Program-made: the position numbers and the translations under genes | Source of the DNA: Thalassospira sp. ER-Se-21-Dark | GTDB taxonomy: Bacteria > Pseudomonadota > Alphaproteobacteria > Rhodospirillales > Thalassospiraceae | Length of the DNA: 64,000 nucleotides | Assembly: GCF_017922435.1 (NCBI RefSeq) | Contig: NZ_VDEZ01000002.1 | Coordinates: 744,001-808,000, forward strand | Reading direction: 5' to 3' | Notes under the pieces: generated by a model | What the model saw: only the letters and a program-made list of their open reading frames with translations | Told to the model about the DNA's origin: nothing | Database searches by the model: none | Shown: positions 33,527 to 42,177 of the stretch, piece after piece | How the letters are laid out: the number at the start of each line of letters is the position of its first letter | How positions within the stretch are numbered: the stretch's first letter is position 1

Positions 33527-35032
33527 ATGCTTTCAGCCCAGAAAAACAAGGACGCAGGGCATAGCGTTCACAAGATCGGCGGTACGTCGATGACCCAGGT
33601 TGATGCGGTCATGGACAACATTCTTGTCGGCAACCGTAAGGAAGACGAACTTTACAACCGTGTCTTTGTTGTTTCGGCATATGGCGGTTTTACCGACCTT
33701 TTGCTGGAAAACAAAAAGACCGGTGAACCGGGCGTCTATCAGCTTTACGCCGGCTCGGAAACCGATTGGGCCTGGGGCGATGCCTTGACCAAGGTCTCCG
33801 AAAAGATGTGCGCCATTAACGAAGAAATTTTTGGCGACGCGCCGGAACTGAAGCTTGCCAATGCCTTTGTGCAGGAACGCATTGAAGGCACGCGCAGCTG
33901 CCTGATGGATCTTCATCGCCTGTGCAGCTTCGGTCACTTCAAGCTTGAAAAGCATCTTCTGACCGTACGTGAAATGCTCTCAGCCATTGGTGAAGCGCAT
34001 AGTGCGCACAACACCATGCTGCTCCTTCGCGCCAAGGGTGTAAATGCGGTCTTTGCCGATCTTTCGGGCTGGCGTGAGCCAGAGGCCTCTACCCTTGATG
34101 GTCGCATTGGAAAGGTGTTTGATGACATCGACCTTTCCAAGCAGCTTGCCATTGCGACGGGCTATGCCCAGTGCAGCGAAGGCCTGATGAGCATCTATGG
34201 CCGTGGCTACAGTGAAGTGACCTTCTCGCGCATTGCCTGCCTGACCCAAGCGCGCGAAGCGATCATTCATAAGGAATTCCACCTGTCGAGTGCCGATCCG
34301 CGCATCGTTGGCGAAGATGCTGTGCGCCCGATTGGCCGCACCAGCTATGACGTGGCCGACCAGCTGTCGAACATGGGCATGGAAGCCATCCACCCGCGCG
34401 CAGCCAAAGGCCTTCGTCAGAACGATATTCCGCTGCGGATTGCCAATACCTTTGAACCGGAACACCCGGGCACAGTTATTGACGATCATTGGGAGCCGGA
34501 AAACAGCCGTGTTGAAATCGTGACTGGCGTTCCGACCGCGTTCGAGATTGAAGTCTTCAATCAGGATATGGTTGGTGTTCCAGGTGGCGAGGAAGCGATC
34601 CTGAACGTTCTGAAACGTTACAAGGTTCCGACCGTCACCAAGAACCTGAATGCCAATACGATTACGCATTACGTGTCGGCACCGCTCAAGCAGATCCGCC
34701 GCTGTGTTGACGAGATCGAGGCGAATCAGCCAGAGGCAACCGTTCAGACTCGTAAGGTCGCGATTGTCTCAGTGATTGGTGCCAATATCGAGCAGCCGGG
34801 TCTGTTCGCCCGCGCGGTATCGATCCTTGATGATGCCGGTGTTGAACTGGTGGCCTCCCACTATCCGAGCCGCCGCGTTGATCTGCAGTTTGTTGTTGCC
34901 GAAGGCGACTTCAACAAGGCAATCGTCGCCCTGCATCGCGGCCTCGTCGAAGGCAAAAAAGAAGAAAGTGCATCATCCAAGCAAACCAAGGATGACAGCA
35001 CCGAAAAACAGGAAAAGCTCAAGGCTGCATAG
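33527..35032 (+). CDS. ask: Ectoine-cluster aspartate kinase
   Basis: A 501-residue aspartokinase of the Ask_Ect subgroup, which supplies aspartyl phosphate for ectoine and is less sensitive to end-product feedback than the housekeeping enzyme. Near the N-terminus is KIGGTSM (16-22); nucleotide-binding and ACT regions follow (IVTGVPTAFEIEVFNQDM and VAIVSVIGANIEQPGLFAR). The Lys/Glu/Ser-rich C-terminus (about 470-501) is probably disordered. It ends the operon ahead of a strong terminator. Confidence 0.93.
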   Translation: MLSAQKNKDAGHSVHKIGGTSMTQVDAVMDNILVGNRKEDELYNRVFVVSAYGGFTDLLLENKKTGEPGVYQLYAGSETDWAWGDALTKVSEKMCAINEEIFGDAPELKLANAFVQERIEGTRSCLMDLHRLCSFGHFKLEKHLLTVREMLSAIGEAHSAHNTMLLLRAKGVNAVFADLSGWREPEASTLDGRIGKVFDDIDLSKQLAIATGYAQCSEGLMSIYGRGYSEVTFSRIACLTQAREAIIHKEFHLSSADPRIVGEDAVRPIGRTSYDVADQLSNMGMEAIHPRAAKGLRQNDIPLRIANTFEPEHPGTVIDDHWEPENSRVEIVTGVPTAFEIEVFNQDMVGVPGGEEAILNVLKRYKVPTVTKNLNANTITHYVSAPLKQIRRCVDEIEANQPEATVQTRKVAIVSVIGANIEQPGLFARAVSILDDAGVELVASHYPSRRVDLQFVVAEGDFNKAIVALHRGLVEGKKEESASSKQTKDDSTEKQEKLKAA

Positions 35033-35059
35033 GCCAAAAGGGCATCCGAACATCACAGC

Positions 35060-35100
35060 AAAACCCGCAAGCGCCGCATTGGCCTTGCGGGTTTTGTTTT
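35060..35100 (+). terminator. Intrinsic terminator of the ectABC-ask operon
   Basis: AAAACCCGCAAG (35060-35071) pairs perfectly with CTTGCGGGTTTT (35084-35095), followed by GTTTT. The A-run before and T-run after the stem make it a classical terminator, possibly active in both directions. It lies 27 bases past the ask stop. Confidence 0.88.
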
Positions 35101-35191
35101 GCCTTGATCATATGCTTGTCAGTTTTGATGCAGCGCGATAGGACTTAAAGGATAAACGGGGCACACCAGCAAAACAGACGGGACATCGACC

Positions 35192-36016
35192 ATGACCACG
35201 CATAACAGCAAAGCCATCAACGAACTCCTCGACGTCATGGCAAAGCTGCGCAATCCCGATGGTGGCTGCCCGTGGGATCTGGAACAGGATTTCTCCACCA
35301 TTGCCCCCTACACCATCGAAGAAGCCTACGAAGTGGCTGATGCGATTGCCGACAATGACATGCCAGAGCTTTGCAACGAGTTGGGCGATTTGCTGTTGCA
35401 GGTGGTGTTCCATGCCCAGATGGCGAAGGAAGCCGGTCATTTCGAGTTCGAAGACGTCGCCAACAGCATCGTTTCAAAAATGATCAGCCGCCATCCGCAT
35501 GTATTTGGCGACGGGGATGCCACGACGACCGATGGCGTCAATCAGACTTGGGAAAAGATCAAGGCCGCCGAACGCGCCCGGAAGGCAGAAGACAAAGGCC
35601 ACGAACGCCACAGCGCCCTTGATGGGGTCGCAAGCGCCCTGCCCGCGTTAATGCGCGCGGAAAAATTGACCAAACGGGCTGCGCGTGTCGGGTTCGACTG
35701 GCCCAGCACCGATGAAGTCTTTGACAAGCTTCACGAAGAAATCGACGAACTCAAAGCCGAGATGACCGAAAACCCGGATCCGGCCCGTTTGCAGGATGAA
35801 CTTGGCGATATGTTGTTTGTGATGGCCAATCTGGCGCGCAAGATCGGTGTTGACCCCGAAGTGGCGCTTCGCGGCGTGAACCACAAGTTCACCAAACGCT
35901 TCCACTTCATCGAAGATGAACTGGCACGCGACGGTCGCACGGCTGCGGACTCCGATCTGGCTGAAATGGATAGTCTCTGGAATCTGGCGAAAAAGACCGA
36001 ACGCGGTCAGGTCTGA
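35192..36016 (+). CDS. mazG: Nucleoside triphosphate pyrophosphohydrolase MazG
   Basis: A 274-residue two-domain MazG that hydrolyses non-canonical NTPs to NMP and pyrophosphate. Both halves show the metal-binding helices: CPWDLEQDFSTIAPYTIEEA with ELCNELGDLLLQVVFHAQMA, and in the second half FDKLHEEIDELKAEM with LQDELGDMLFVMANLAR. Length is as in E. coli (263). It is a single gene after the ect terminator and converges with the inositol-phosphatase-family gene 6 bases away. Confidence 0.93.
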   Translation: MTTHNSKAINELLDVMAKLRNPDGGCPWDLEQDFSTIAPYTIEEAYEVADAIADNDMPELCNELGDLLLQVVFHAQMAKEAGHFEFEDVANSIVSKMISRHPHVFGDGDATTTDGVNQTWEKIKAAERARKAEDKGHERHSALDGVASALPALMRAEKLTKRAARVGFDWPSTDEVFDKLHEEIDELKAEMTENPDPARLQDELGDMLFVMANLARKIGVDPEVALRGVNHKFTKRFHFIEDELARDGRTAADSDLAEMDSLWNLAKKTERGQV

Positions 36017-36022
36017 TCACGC

Positions 36023-36847
36023 TCAGGTAAAGAGCGGTATCAGAATTTCATTGATTTCTGCCCACAGCTCCTCGGAACTGGCGCACAAAAGCCCTGCCGC
36101 CGTGGCATTGGCGTTATATTCATTATTCTTGTCGGCGGTGATATAGCGCGCATAACCACCTGCCTCACGCACCAGCAATGTGCCCGGCGCATGATCCCAG
36201 GGTTTAAGTGTCCGATAGGCACAGAAATCAAACGCACCACGCGCCGTTTCCTCATACTCGGCACCACAGCAGGAATAATGCGCAACATCGGCAAAGAAAT
36301 CGAGATGGCCGTAATGCTTGCTGATGCGGTCCCGGGCATATGAAATCAGAAAACCTTTGGCATCAGACGCCTTGGTGATGTTGGAACGCACCGAAACCCC
36401 CTGATCCTGGTAACGCGTCCCCGACCCCAATTCTGCAACGGTTGCCGCCCCTTCAATCGGATCAACAATCCAGGCAGCAACGGTTTCACCACCAGAATAA
36501 AGGCCGACCATGCAACGGAACGGTTGTTTGTGATGGGCGAAGTTCTTGGTGCCATCAACCGGATCAATGATCCAGAACGGATCATCGCCGGCAAAGATCC
36601 GTTCCTGTAAAGTCGGGTCTTCATGGGCGGCTTCTTCGCCAAGTGCACGGCTGCCCGGCAAAAGATCGGTTAGGCGCCGGGTCAGAACGCGTTCGGCTTC
36701 GGTATCTGCAATCGTCACCAGATCCATCGCATGGGTCTTGGTATCGATATCGGCATCATCCAACTGACCAAAACGCGGGGCAATCTCAGCAGCCGATACT
36801 TCCCGAATAATTTCGGTCACTTTATCCATATCGACTTTAATCGCCAC
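36023..36847 (-). CDS. Inositol-monophosphatase-family phosphatase
   Basis: A 274-residue Mg-dependent phosphatase. Motifs are EEAAHED, WIIDPVDGTKNFAHHKQPF (the DPxDGT site) and KPWDHAPGTLLVREAGG. Candidates in the family are inositol monophosphatase, histidinol-phosphate phosphatase HisN and 3'(2'),5'-bisphosphate nucleotidase; sequence alone does not decide. I start at the GTG at 36847, which has GGGAGAGA 7 bases upstream, rather than the frame start at 36898 inside hflX. It lies just downstream of hflX on the same strand. Confidence 0.85.
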   Translation of the reverse strand: MAIKVDMDKVTEIIREVSAAEIAPRFGQLDDADIDTKTHAMDLVTIADTEAERVLTRRLTDLLPGSRALGEEAAHEDPTLQERIFAGDDPFWIIDPVDGTKNFAHHKQPFRCMVGLYSGGETVAAWIVDPIEGAATVAELGSGTRYQDQGVSVRSNITKASDAKGFLISYARDRISKHYGHLDFFADVAHYSCCGAEYEETARGAFDFCAYRTLKPWDHAPGTLLVREAGGYARYITADKNNEYNANATAAGLLCASSEELWAEINEILIPLFT

Positions 36848-36861
36848 GCACTCTCTCCCTA

Positions 36862-38241
36862 TCAAACCAGATGAATATCGAGCCCGGCCTTGGCACACCA
36901 GTCTTCGAAACGACCAACGCGGGTCGTATCGACGCGCACCTGAACCGAAATGCCGTCGGCACCTTCGTTGCGTTTCAAAACCTCGCCCTGCTCATAAAGC
37001 CGCGCAAGCGATTTGCCATCCGAATACGGAACACGAAGTTCAAACACCGGCATATCTTCGGTCAACCGGTCTTCAATCAGGCCAAGCAATGCATCGCAAT
37101 TCGTGCCTTTGATGGCTGAAATCGCGATCGTATTGTCATGGCGCGCAGAATATTCCGAAACGGCTTGCAGTTCTTCGCCTTTGAGCTGATCGATCTTGTT
37201 CAGCGCCTCGACAAGTTCCTCACCGTCAATCGCCTTTTTAAGCCCAAGCTCCTTAAGAACCTCAAGCACATCAAGCTTTTGCTCTTCTGTTTCCGGTGAA
37301 GCCGCATCGCGGACATGGACAATCAGGTCGGCTTCAAGAACTTCTTCAAGCGTTGCGCGGAACGCCGCGACAAGATCGTGCGGCAGATCGGACACAAAGC
37401 CCACGGTATCGGACAGAATAACCTTGCGACCACTTGGCAGGATCAAACCACGCATGGTTGGATCAAGCGTCGCAAACAGCATGTCCTCGGCAAACACCTC
37501 GGACACGGTCAGCTGGTTAAACAGCGTCGATTTGCCGGCGTTGGTGTAACCGACAAGCGCCACAATCGGATACGGCACACGACGGCGTGCTTCGCGATGA
37601 AGTTCGCGCGTCCGTTTGACTTCCTCAAGCTCACGACGAAGCTTGGCAAGCTTGTCACCGATCAAACGACGGTCGATCTCGATCTGACGTTCACCAGGAC
37701 CAGCAAGGAAGCCACGCCCACCACGTTGACGTTCAAGGTGCGTCCAGGTCCGGACAAGGCGCGACCGCTGATAGCTCAGCAGTGCCAGTTGAACCTGCAA
37801 ACGACCTTCACGCGTCCGCGCGCGATCAGCAAAGATTTCAAGGATCAGGCCGGTCCGGTCAATGACCTTGCATTTCCATTCGCGCTCCAGGTTACGTTGC
37901 TGGATCGGGGAAAGCTGGCCGTTGATCATGACAATGTCGGCCTCAATGGCCTTGATCTGCAGACCAAGACGTTCGGTAACGCCTTTGCCAAACAGGGTTG
38001 AAGGCCGCAATTTCGCGATGGGCACAATTTCCGCGCCCACCACTTCAAAATCAAGTGCACCCGTAAGACTGACCGCTTCTTCGAGACGCGACGATGCGTC
38101 GCGCCAAGCACCGGTCTGGTCTGCGCGTTTTAGTTCCGGGTGGAAAACTAGGACCCGGGGAGCTTCTGGCGTATCGCCGCCCCCCGAAGTCAGAGATTCT
38201 TCAGCTATTTTCTTCTTCCGTCGCAGGCTGGCTCGGATCAA
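36862..38241 (-). CDS. hflX: Ribosome-associated GTPase HflX
   Basis: A 459-residue GTPase that binds 50S subunits and splits stalled ribosomes. The N-terminal HflX domain (residues 28-215) contains [19 protein letters not shown]; the G domain has [35 protein letters not shown] and NKIDQ. The start is unclear: the only upstream in-frame start is a TTG at 38241, 41 bases inside hfq and without a ribosome site. Translation coupled to hfq termination is likely. Order hfq-hflX is conserved in proteobacteria. Confidence 0.92.
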   Translation of the reverse strand: MIRASLRRKKKIAEESLTSGGGDTPEAPRVLVFHPELKRADQTGAWRDASSRLEEAVSLTGALDFEVVGAEIVPIAKLRPSTLFGKGVTERLGLQIKAIEADIVMINGQLSPIQQRNLEREWKCKVIDRTGLILEIFADRARTREGRLQVQLALLSYQRSRLVRTWTHLERQRGGRGFLAGPGERQIEIDRRLIGDKLAKLRRELEEVKRTRELHREARRRVPYPIVALVGYTNAGKSTLFNQLTVSEVFAEDMLFATLDPTMRGLILPSGRKVILSDTVGFVSDLPHDLVAAFRATLEEVLEADLIVHVRDAASPETEEQKLDVLEVLKELGLKKAIDGEELVEALNKIDQLKGEELQAVSEYSARHDNTIAISAIKGTNCDALLGLIEDRLTEDMPVFELRVPYSDGKSLARLYEQGEVLKRNEGADGISVQVRVDTTRVGRFEDWCAKAGLDIHLV

Positions 38242-38458
38242 ACAGTTTGATCGGCGTCGTCGGCATTACCGTCGAAATCGCATGTTTGTATACGAGCTGG
38301 GTATGAGCATCGCGCCGCAGCAAAACAGAGAAATTGTCAAACCAGGTAATGATGCCCTGCAATTTGACTCCGTTGACCAGAAACACGGTAACCGGCGTTT
38401 TGTTTTTACGGCAATAATTCAGGAAGACGTCCTGAACATTCTGTGATTTTTCCGCCAT
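38201..38458 (-). CDS. hfq: RNA chaperone Hfq
   Basis: An 85-residue Sm-like protein that forms a hexamer and pairs small RNAs with mRNAs. Sm1 ([39 protein letters not shown]) and Sm2 ([10 protein letters not shown]) are complete, and the acidic C-tail is short as in other alphaproteobacteria. Its 3' end overlaps hflX by 41 bases. Given the many mRNA hairpins in this window, Hfq may matter for the ect and sox transcripts, though nothing shows that directly. Confidence 0.96.
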   Translation of the reverse strand: MAEKSQNVQDVFLNYCRKNKTPVTVFLVNGVKLQGIITWFDNFSVLLRRDAHTQLVYKHAISTVMPTTPIKLFDPSQPATEEENS

Positions 38459-38579
38459 CGGTTAGACCTAGCCTTCTTTTATGAGCGTTTTTTTGGTTTC
38501 GGGCGGTCAAGGAAAATGTGGAACCGTCGACTTAAAGGTCTGTCACGATTCCGGCCCCATTTTTAATGACCTCTATGAA

Positions 38580-39266
38580 CTATAAGACTTTCGAGAAGCC
38601 TTTTACAACCCCTACAAGCGCCCCGCAGTCAGCGAAATGCCAATCAGGGCTAAGAGTCGCGGAATTCTGCGTATCGCCGTGACCGGTAATTTCATCGCCA
38701 ATCAGAATTGCAGTCGCCCCGACGTTGCGCGCGCACTGAATATCGACCACGCTGTCGCCAACAAACCACAGATTCTCATATTGCGGCGCCGAAGAGTCGC
38801 CCATCGCCATATGCACCGGATCGGGTGCCGGTTTGTCCTTGGCGGCATCGGTTGCACCGACAATCCGGCCAAAAAATGGTGTCCACCCAAGGTGATCGGC
38901 TTCCTTGCGCAAGAAATCCCCGTTCTTGTTGCTGACCACCCCGATATAGGTGCCGTTATCACGCAGTGCACATAACAAATCATGCGCACCGGCCAGCGGC
39001 ATCAGGGTTTCAAGGTGAATAGACTGGAAATGACCGTAAAAGCTGTCTTTGGCCTGCTCCCAGCGATCTTCACCAAACAAGATCGGGAAACTGTCACGCA
39101 TCGAGCGCGCGACACGCTGCTTGGTTTGTTCAAGCGTCCATGTCTCAAGCCCGAAGTCGTCAAATGTCATGTTAAGCGCTGCCTGGATCGTCCCCCAGCT
39201 ATCGACAAGGGTGTTATCCCAGTCAAATATGACGGCCTTTGGCGGATGGGGCAATTGATCAGACAT
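38580..39266 (-). CDS. HAD-superfamily hydrolase (phosphoglycolate phosphatase-like)
   Basis: A 228-residue HAD phosphatase. Motif I is FDWDNTLVDS with both catalytic aspartates; motif II is GVVSNKNG, and motif III/IV region KDKPAPDP and FVGDSVVDIQCARN. A helical cap lies at about residues 20-90. It resembles Gph-type enzymes, but the substrate is not defined. It lies between trkA and hfq on the same strand with short gaps (62 and 121 bases). Confidence 0.87.
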   Translation of the reverse strand: MSDQLPHPPKAVIFDWDNTLVDSWGTIQAALNMTFDDFGLETWTLEQTKQRVARSMRDSFPILFGEDRWEQAKDSFYGHFQSIHLETLMPLAGAHDLLCALRDNGTYIGVVSNKNGDFLRKEADHLGWTPFFGRIVGATDAAKDKPAPDPVHMAMGDSSAPQYENLWFVGDSVVDIQCARNVGATAILIGDEITGHGDTQNSATLSPDWHFADCGALVGVVKGFSKVL

Positions 39267-39328
39267 TTGAACTTCCGGTGGCAGGATCAGGAATATATTG
39301 TGTGAGGATTACGATAGCGGGTTGATTA

Positions 39329-40708
39329 TCAGAAGTATTCCAGACGAACAGCGAACATCTTTTCGACCTTCTTGATCTGTTCCGAACCGGCAAATACGAC
39401 AATCCGGTCGTTGGCCTCGATCACGGTGGCGGCGCGCGGCATCACAACTTCGCCATCGCGCAAAATGGCCCCAAACACCACGCTCGCCGGCATCGCGATA
39501 TCCTTGATCGCCTTGCCAACGATTGGTGCAGTTTCAAGGGCTTCTGCCTCAAGAACCTCGCCAAAGCCCTCTGACAAGCTGTGCACCGCACGAATACGAC
39601 CACGGCGTACATGATGCAGGATGGTCGACACCGTCGTCATACGCGGGCTGATCACCACATCCACGCCAAGTTCGGAAACCAGCGAGTTATATGTGCTTTT
39701 GTTAATCAGAGTCAGCGCACGCGGGCAGCCATACCGTTTGGCCAAAAGTGATGCCAGAATGTTGGTTTCATCATCATTGGTCAGTGCAACAACTGCCTCG
39801 GCATTACCGACATTGGCTTCTTCAAGCAGTTCAGGATCAAGAACGTCACCCCGCAGAACAACGCTTTTCTTTGGCAGTTTCTGTGCGACATAGCGCGCGC
39901 GTTCCGGATCGGCTTCGACCAGTCGGGTGGTCACACCAGGGAAGTTCTTGTTGATTTCCTCGGCCAGGAACAACGCGATGTTCCCGCCACCAAAGATCAC
40001 AATACGGCGTGCTTCAGGGTCTTCGTGACCAAAGGCCGACATTGCGCGATCCACCTGATCACTTGATACGGCAAGATACACAAGATCGCCTGCCAGCATC
40101 TGGTCATCGCCCTTGGGATAGACCGCCTTGTCACCGCGGATCATGCCAAGGATCGAGATATTGAGATCCGGGAAAAGCTGATGGAGCTGACGCAACGGTG
40201 TATTGATCACCGGGCAATCGTCGCTACACCGGATGCCAAGGATTTTGACCTTGTCATCGGCAAACGGGATCATGTCGAACGCACCGGGTGCCTGAAGGCG
40301 GCGTGCAACCGCGCGCGCGACTTCCATCTCGGGCGAAATCACCACATCAATCGGAAGCTTTTCACGGCCAAACAGGCTGGCCCATTCCGGCTGCAAATAA
40401 GTCTGGCTGCGGATACGGGCAATTTTGGTTGGCACGTTGAACAACGAATGCGCAACCTGACAGGCTGTCATATTGACTTCATCTGCAAAGGTCACGGCGA
40501 TCAGCATGTCAGCCTCTTCGGCGCCTGCCTGCTGCAACACATCGGGGTGCGAGCCAAAACCAATGATGCCCTTGACCTCAAGGGTGTCGGAAATCTTGCG
40601 CACCAGTTCTTCGGACTGGTCAATCACGGTTACATCATTGTTTTCCGCAGCCAGATATTTGGCAATGTGGAACCCCACCTGCCCGGCGCCGCAAATGATG
40701 ACCTTCAT
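39329..40708 (-). CDS. trkA: Trk potassium uptake regulator TrkA
   Basis: A 459-residue cytoplasmic subunit that gates the TrkH/TrkG potassium channel. Two copies of an NAD-binding fold plus TrkA-C domain are seen, starting MKVIICGAGQVGFHIAKYLA and, near residue 232, IVIFGGGNIALFLAEEI. No trkH lies in the window. It follows ntrX closely (42 bases), a typical alphaproteobacterial arrangement. Potassium uptake is the first response to osmotic upshift, ahead of ectoine made from the operon about 5 kb away. Confidence 0.94.
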   Translation of the reverse strand: MKVIICGAGQVGFHIAKYLAAENNDVTVIDQSEELVRKISDTLEVKGIIGFGSHPDVLQQAGAEEADMLIAVTFADEVNMTACQVAHSLFNVPTKIARIRSQTYLQPEWASLFGREKLPIDVVISPEMEVARAVARRLQAPGAFDMIPFADDKVKILGIRCSDDCPVINTPLRQLHQLFPDLNISILGMIRGDKAVYPKGDDQMLAGDLVYLAVSSDQVDRAMSAFGHEDPEARRIVIFGGGNIALFLAEEINKNFPGVTTRLVEADPERARYVAQKLPKKSVVLRGDVLDPELLEEANVGNAEAVVALTNDDETNILASLLAKRYGCPRALTLINKSTYNSLVSELGVDVVISPRMTTVSTILHHVRRGRIRAVHSLSEGFGEVLEAEALETAPIVGKAIKDIAMPASVVFGAILRDGEVVMPRAATVIEANDRIVVFAGSEQIKKVEKMFAVRLEYF

Positions 40709-40750
40709 TTCGAATTCTCCCGTTCACAACAGTCCATGATGAGTTTGGGC

Positions 40751-42130
40751 TTATTGCCCGTTCACACCAAGGCTTTTCAGCTTGCGATGCAAGGCTGAGC
40801 GTTCCATGCCGACAAAGCTTGCCGTTTTGGAGATATTCCCGCCAAAACGGTCGATCTGTGTCTGGAGATATTCTTTTTCAAACATCTCCCGCGCTTCGCG
40901 GAGCGGCAATGCCATGATTTCACTGGTCTTGTCAAAACTTAGCGACGTCGGCACGTCAGAAAACAGCTCTGATGGCAGCATTTTACCACTGATCAGATCA
41001 ACCTTGTCGTCATCATCGGGCGCCATGATCATCAATCTTTCGATGACATTGCGCAACTGGCGCACATTGCCCGGCCAATCATAGGCATGCAGGGTTGCCA
41101 TTGCTTCGGGCGAGAGTTTCCGTTTCGGAAGACCGGTCGCGTCGGCATAACGATCAAGGAACATTTCTGCCAACATCGGAATATCTTCCCGACGCTGCTG
41201 CAAGGATGGCACTTCAAGCGGCACAACATTCAGTCGGTAATAAAGGTCCTGCCGGAATTTCTGCTCGGCGATGCGTTGTTCAAGATCGCGCGCAGTCGTT
41301 GCGATAACGCGCACATCAACATTGACCGGCACAGATCCGCCAACGCGTTCAAACGTCTGATCCTGCAAAACCCGGACAATCTTGCCCTGGGTTTCAAGCG
41401 GCATATCAGCCACTTCATCAAGCAACAAGGTCCCGCCATGCGCAAGCTCAAGCACACCTGTACGCGCCTCACGATCCGAAGTCGCAACCGCCCCAAACAG
41501 CGATTCTTCCATGGTGTCGGGCGAAATATTGGCACAGTTCAGCACGACAAACGGTGCTTCCGCACGGGCGGATTTCTGATGGATCAGGCGCGCGACAACT
41601 TCCTTGCCCGATCCGGCCGGACCATGGATCAGAATGCGGCTGCCGGTACGCGCAACCCGTTCGGCCGACTGGCGCAAGTTGTTCAAAACCGATGATTTGC
41701 CAACAAGTTCGGTATCACCACCGGCCCGCAAAGTCAGTTCGCGGTTTTCACGACGCAGGCGCGCATCGTCAATGGCGCGTTCGACCACCATTAGCAGGCG
41801 GTCAGTATTGAACGGTTTTTCGATAAAATCATATGCGCCGATGCGCGACGCTTCGAGTGCCGTTTCAATATTTCCGTGACCGGAAATCATCACGACCGGG
41901 ACTTCGCTGTGCTCGCGCTTGATCAGCTTAAGCGTCTCGATGCCATCGTGATCGCTTTCATCCATCCAGATATCAAGCACCACAAGGCTTGGGCGGCGTG
42001 CTGCAACCTCTGACAGCGCGCCCTGGCTTGATCCTGCCTGACGGGTTGTATACCCCTCGTCCTCGAGAATGCCTGATATCAGAGCCCGGATATCTTCTTC
42101 ATCGTCGACAATAAGAATGTCGTGCGCCAT
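40751..42130 (-). CDS. ntrX: Nitrogen regulator NtrX
   Basis: A 459-residue NtrC-family response regulator. The receiver has phosphoacceptor Asp53 (VVLDIWMDES). The AAA+ domain has Walker A GPAGSGKEVV (170-179) and Walker B GGTLLLDEVA, but the L1 loop that should read GAFTGA is replaced by FGAVATSDREARTG (about 212-225). A Fis-type HTH closes the protein (TASFVGMERSALHRKLKSLG). Without GAFTGA it should not remodel sigma-54 polymerase in the usual way; other alphaproteobacterial NtrX proteins share this. Its kinase NtrY lies just upstream. Confidence 0.95.
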   Translation of the reverse strand: MAHDILIVDDEEDIRALISGILEDEGYTTRQAGSSQGALSEVAARRPSLVVLDIWMDESDHDGIETLKLIKREHSEVPVVMISGHGNIETALEASRIGAYDFIEKPFNTDRLLMVVERAIDDARLRRENRELTLRAGGDTELVGKSSVLNNLRQSAERVARTGSRILIHGPAGSGKEVVARLIHQKSARAEAPFVVLNCANISPDTMEESLFGAVATSDREARTGVLELAHGGTLLLDEVADMPLETQGKIVRVLQDQTFERVGGSVPVNVDVRVIATTARDLEQRIAEQKFRQDLYYRLNVVPLEVPSLQQRREDIPMLAEMFLDRYADATGLPKRKLSPEAMATLHAYDWPGNVRQLRNVIERLMIMAPDDDDKVDLISGKMLPSELFSDVPTSLSFDKTSEIMALPLREAREMFEKEYLQTQIDRFGGNISKTASFVGMERSALHRKLKSLGVNGQ

Positions 42131-42177
42131 GTCGTGACCAAATCAATCTTTTTCTTGTTTCGATTTTGACAACTAAA

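Noticed and set aside
37315-38001. Plus-strand open frame of 228 codons inside hflX
   Set aside because: Opposite the GTPase motifs of hflX; low-complexity composition and no ribosome site.
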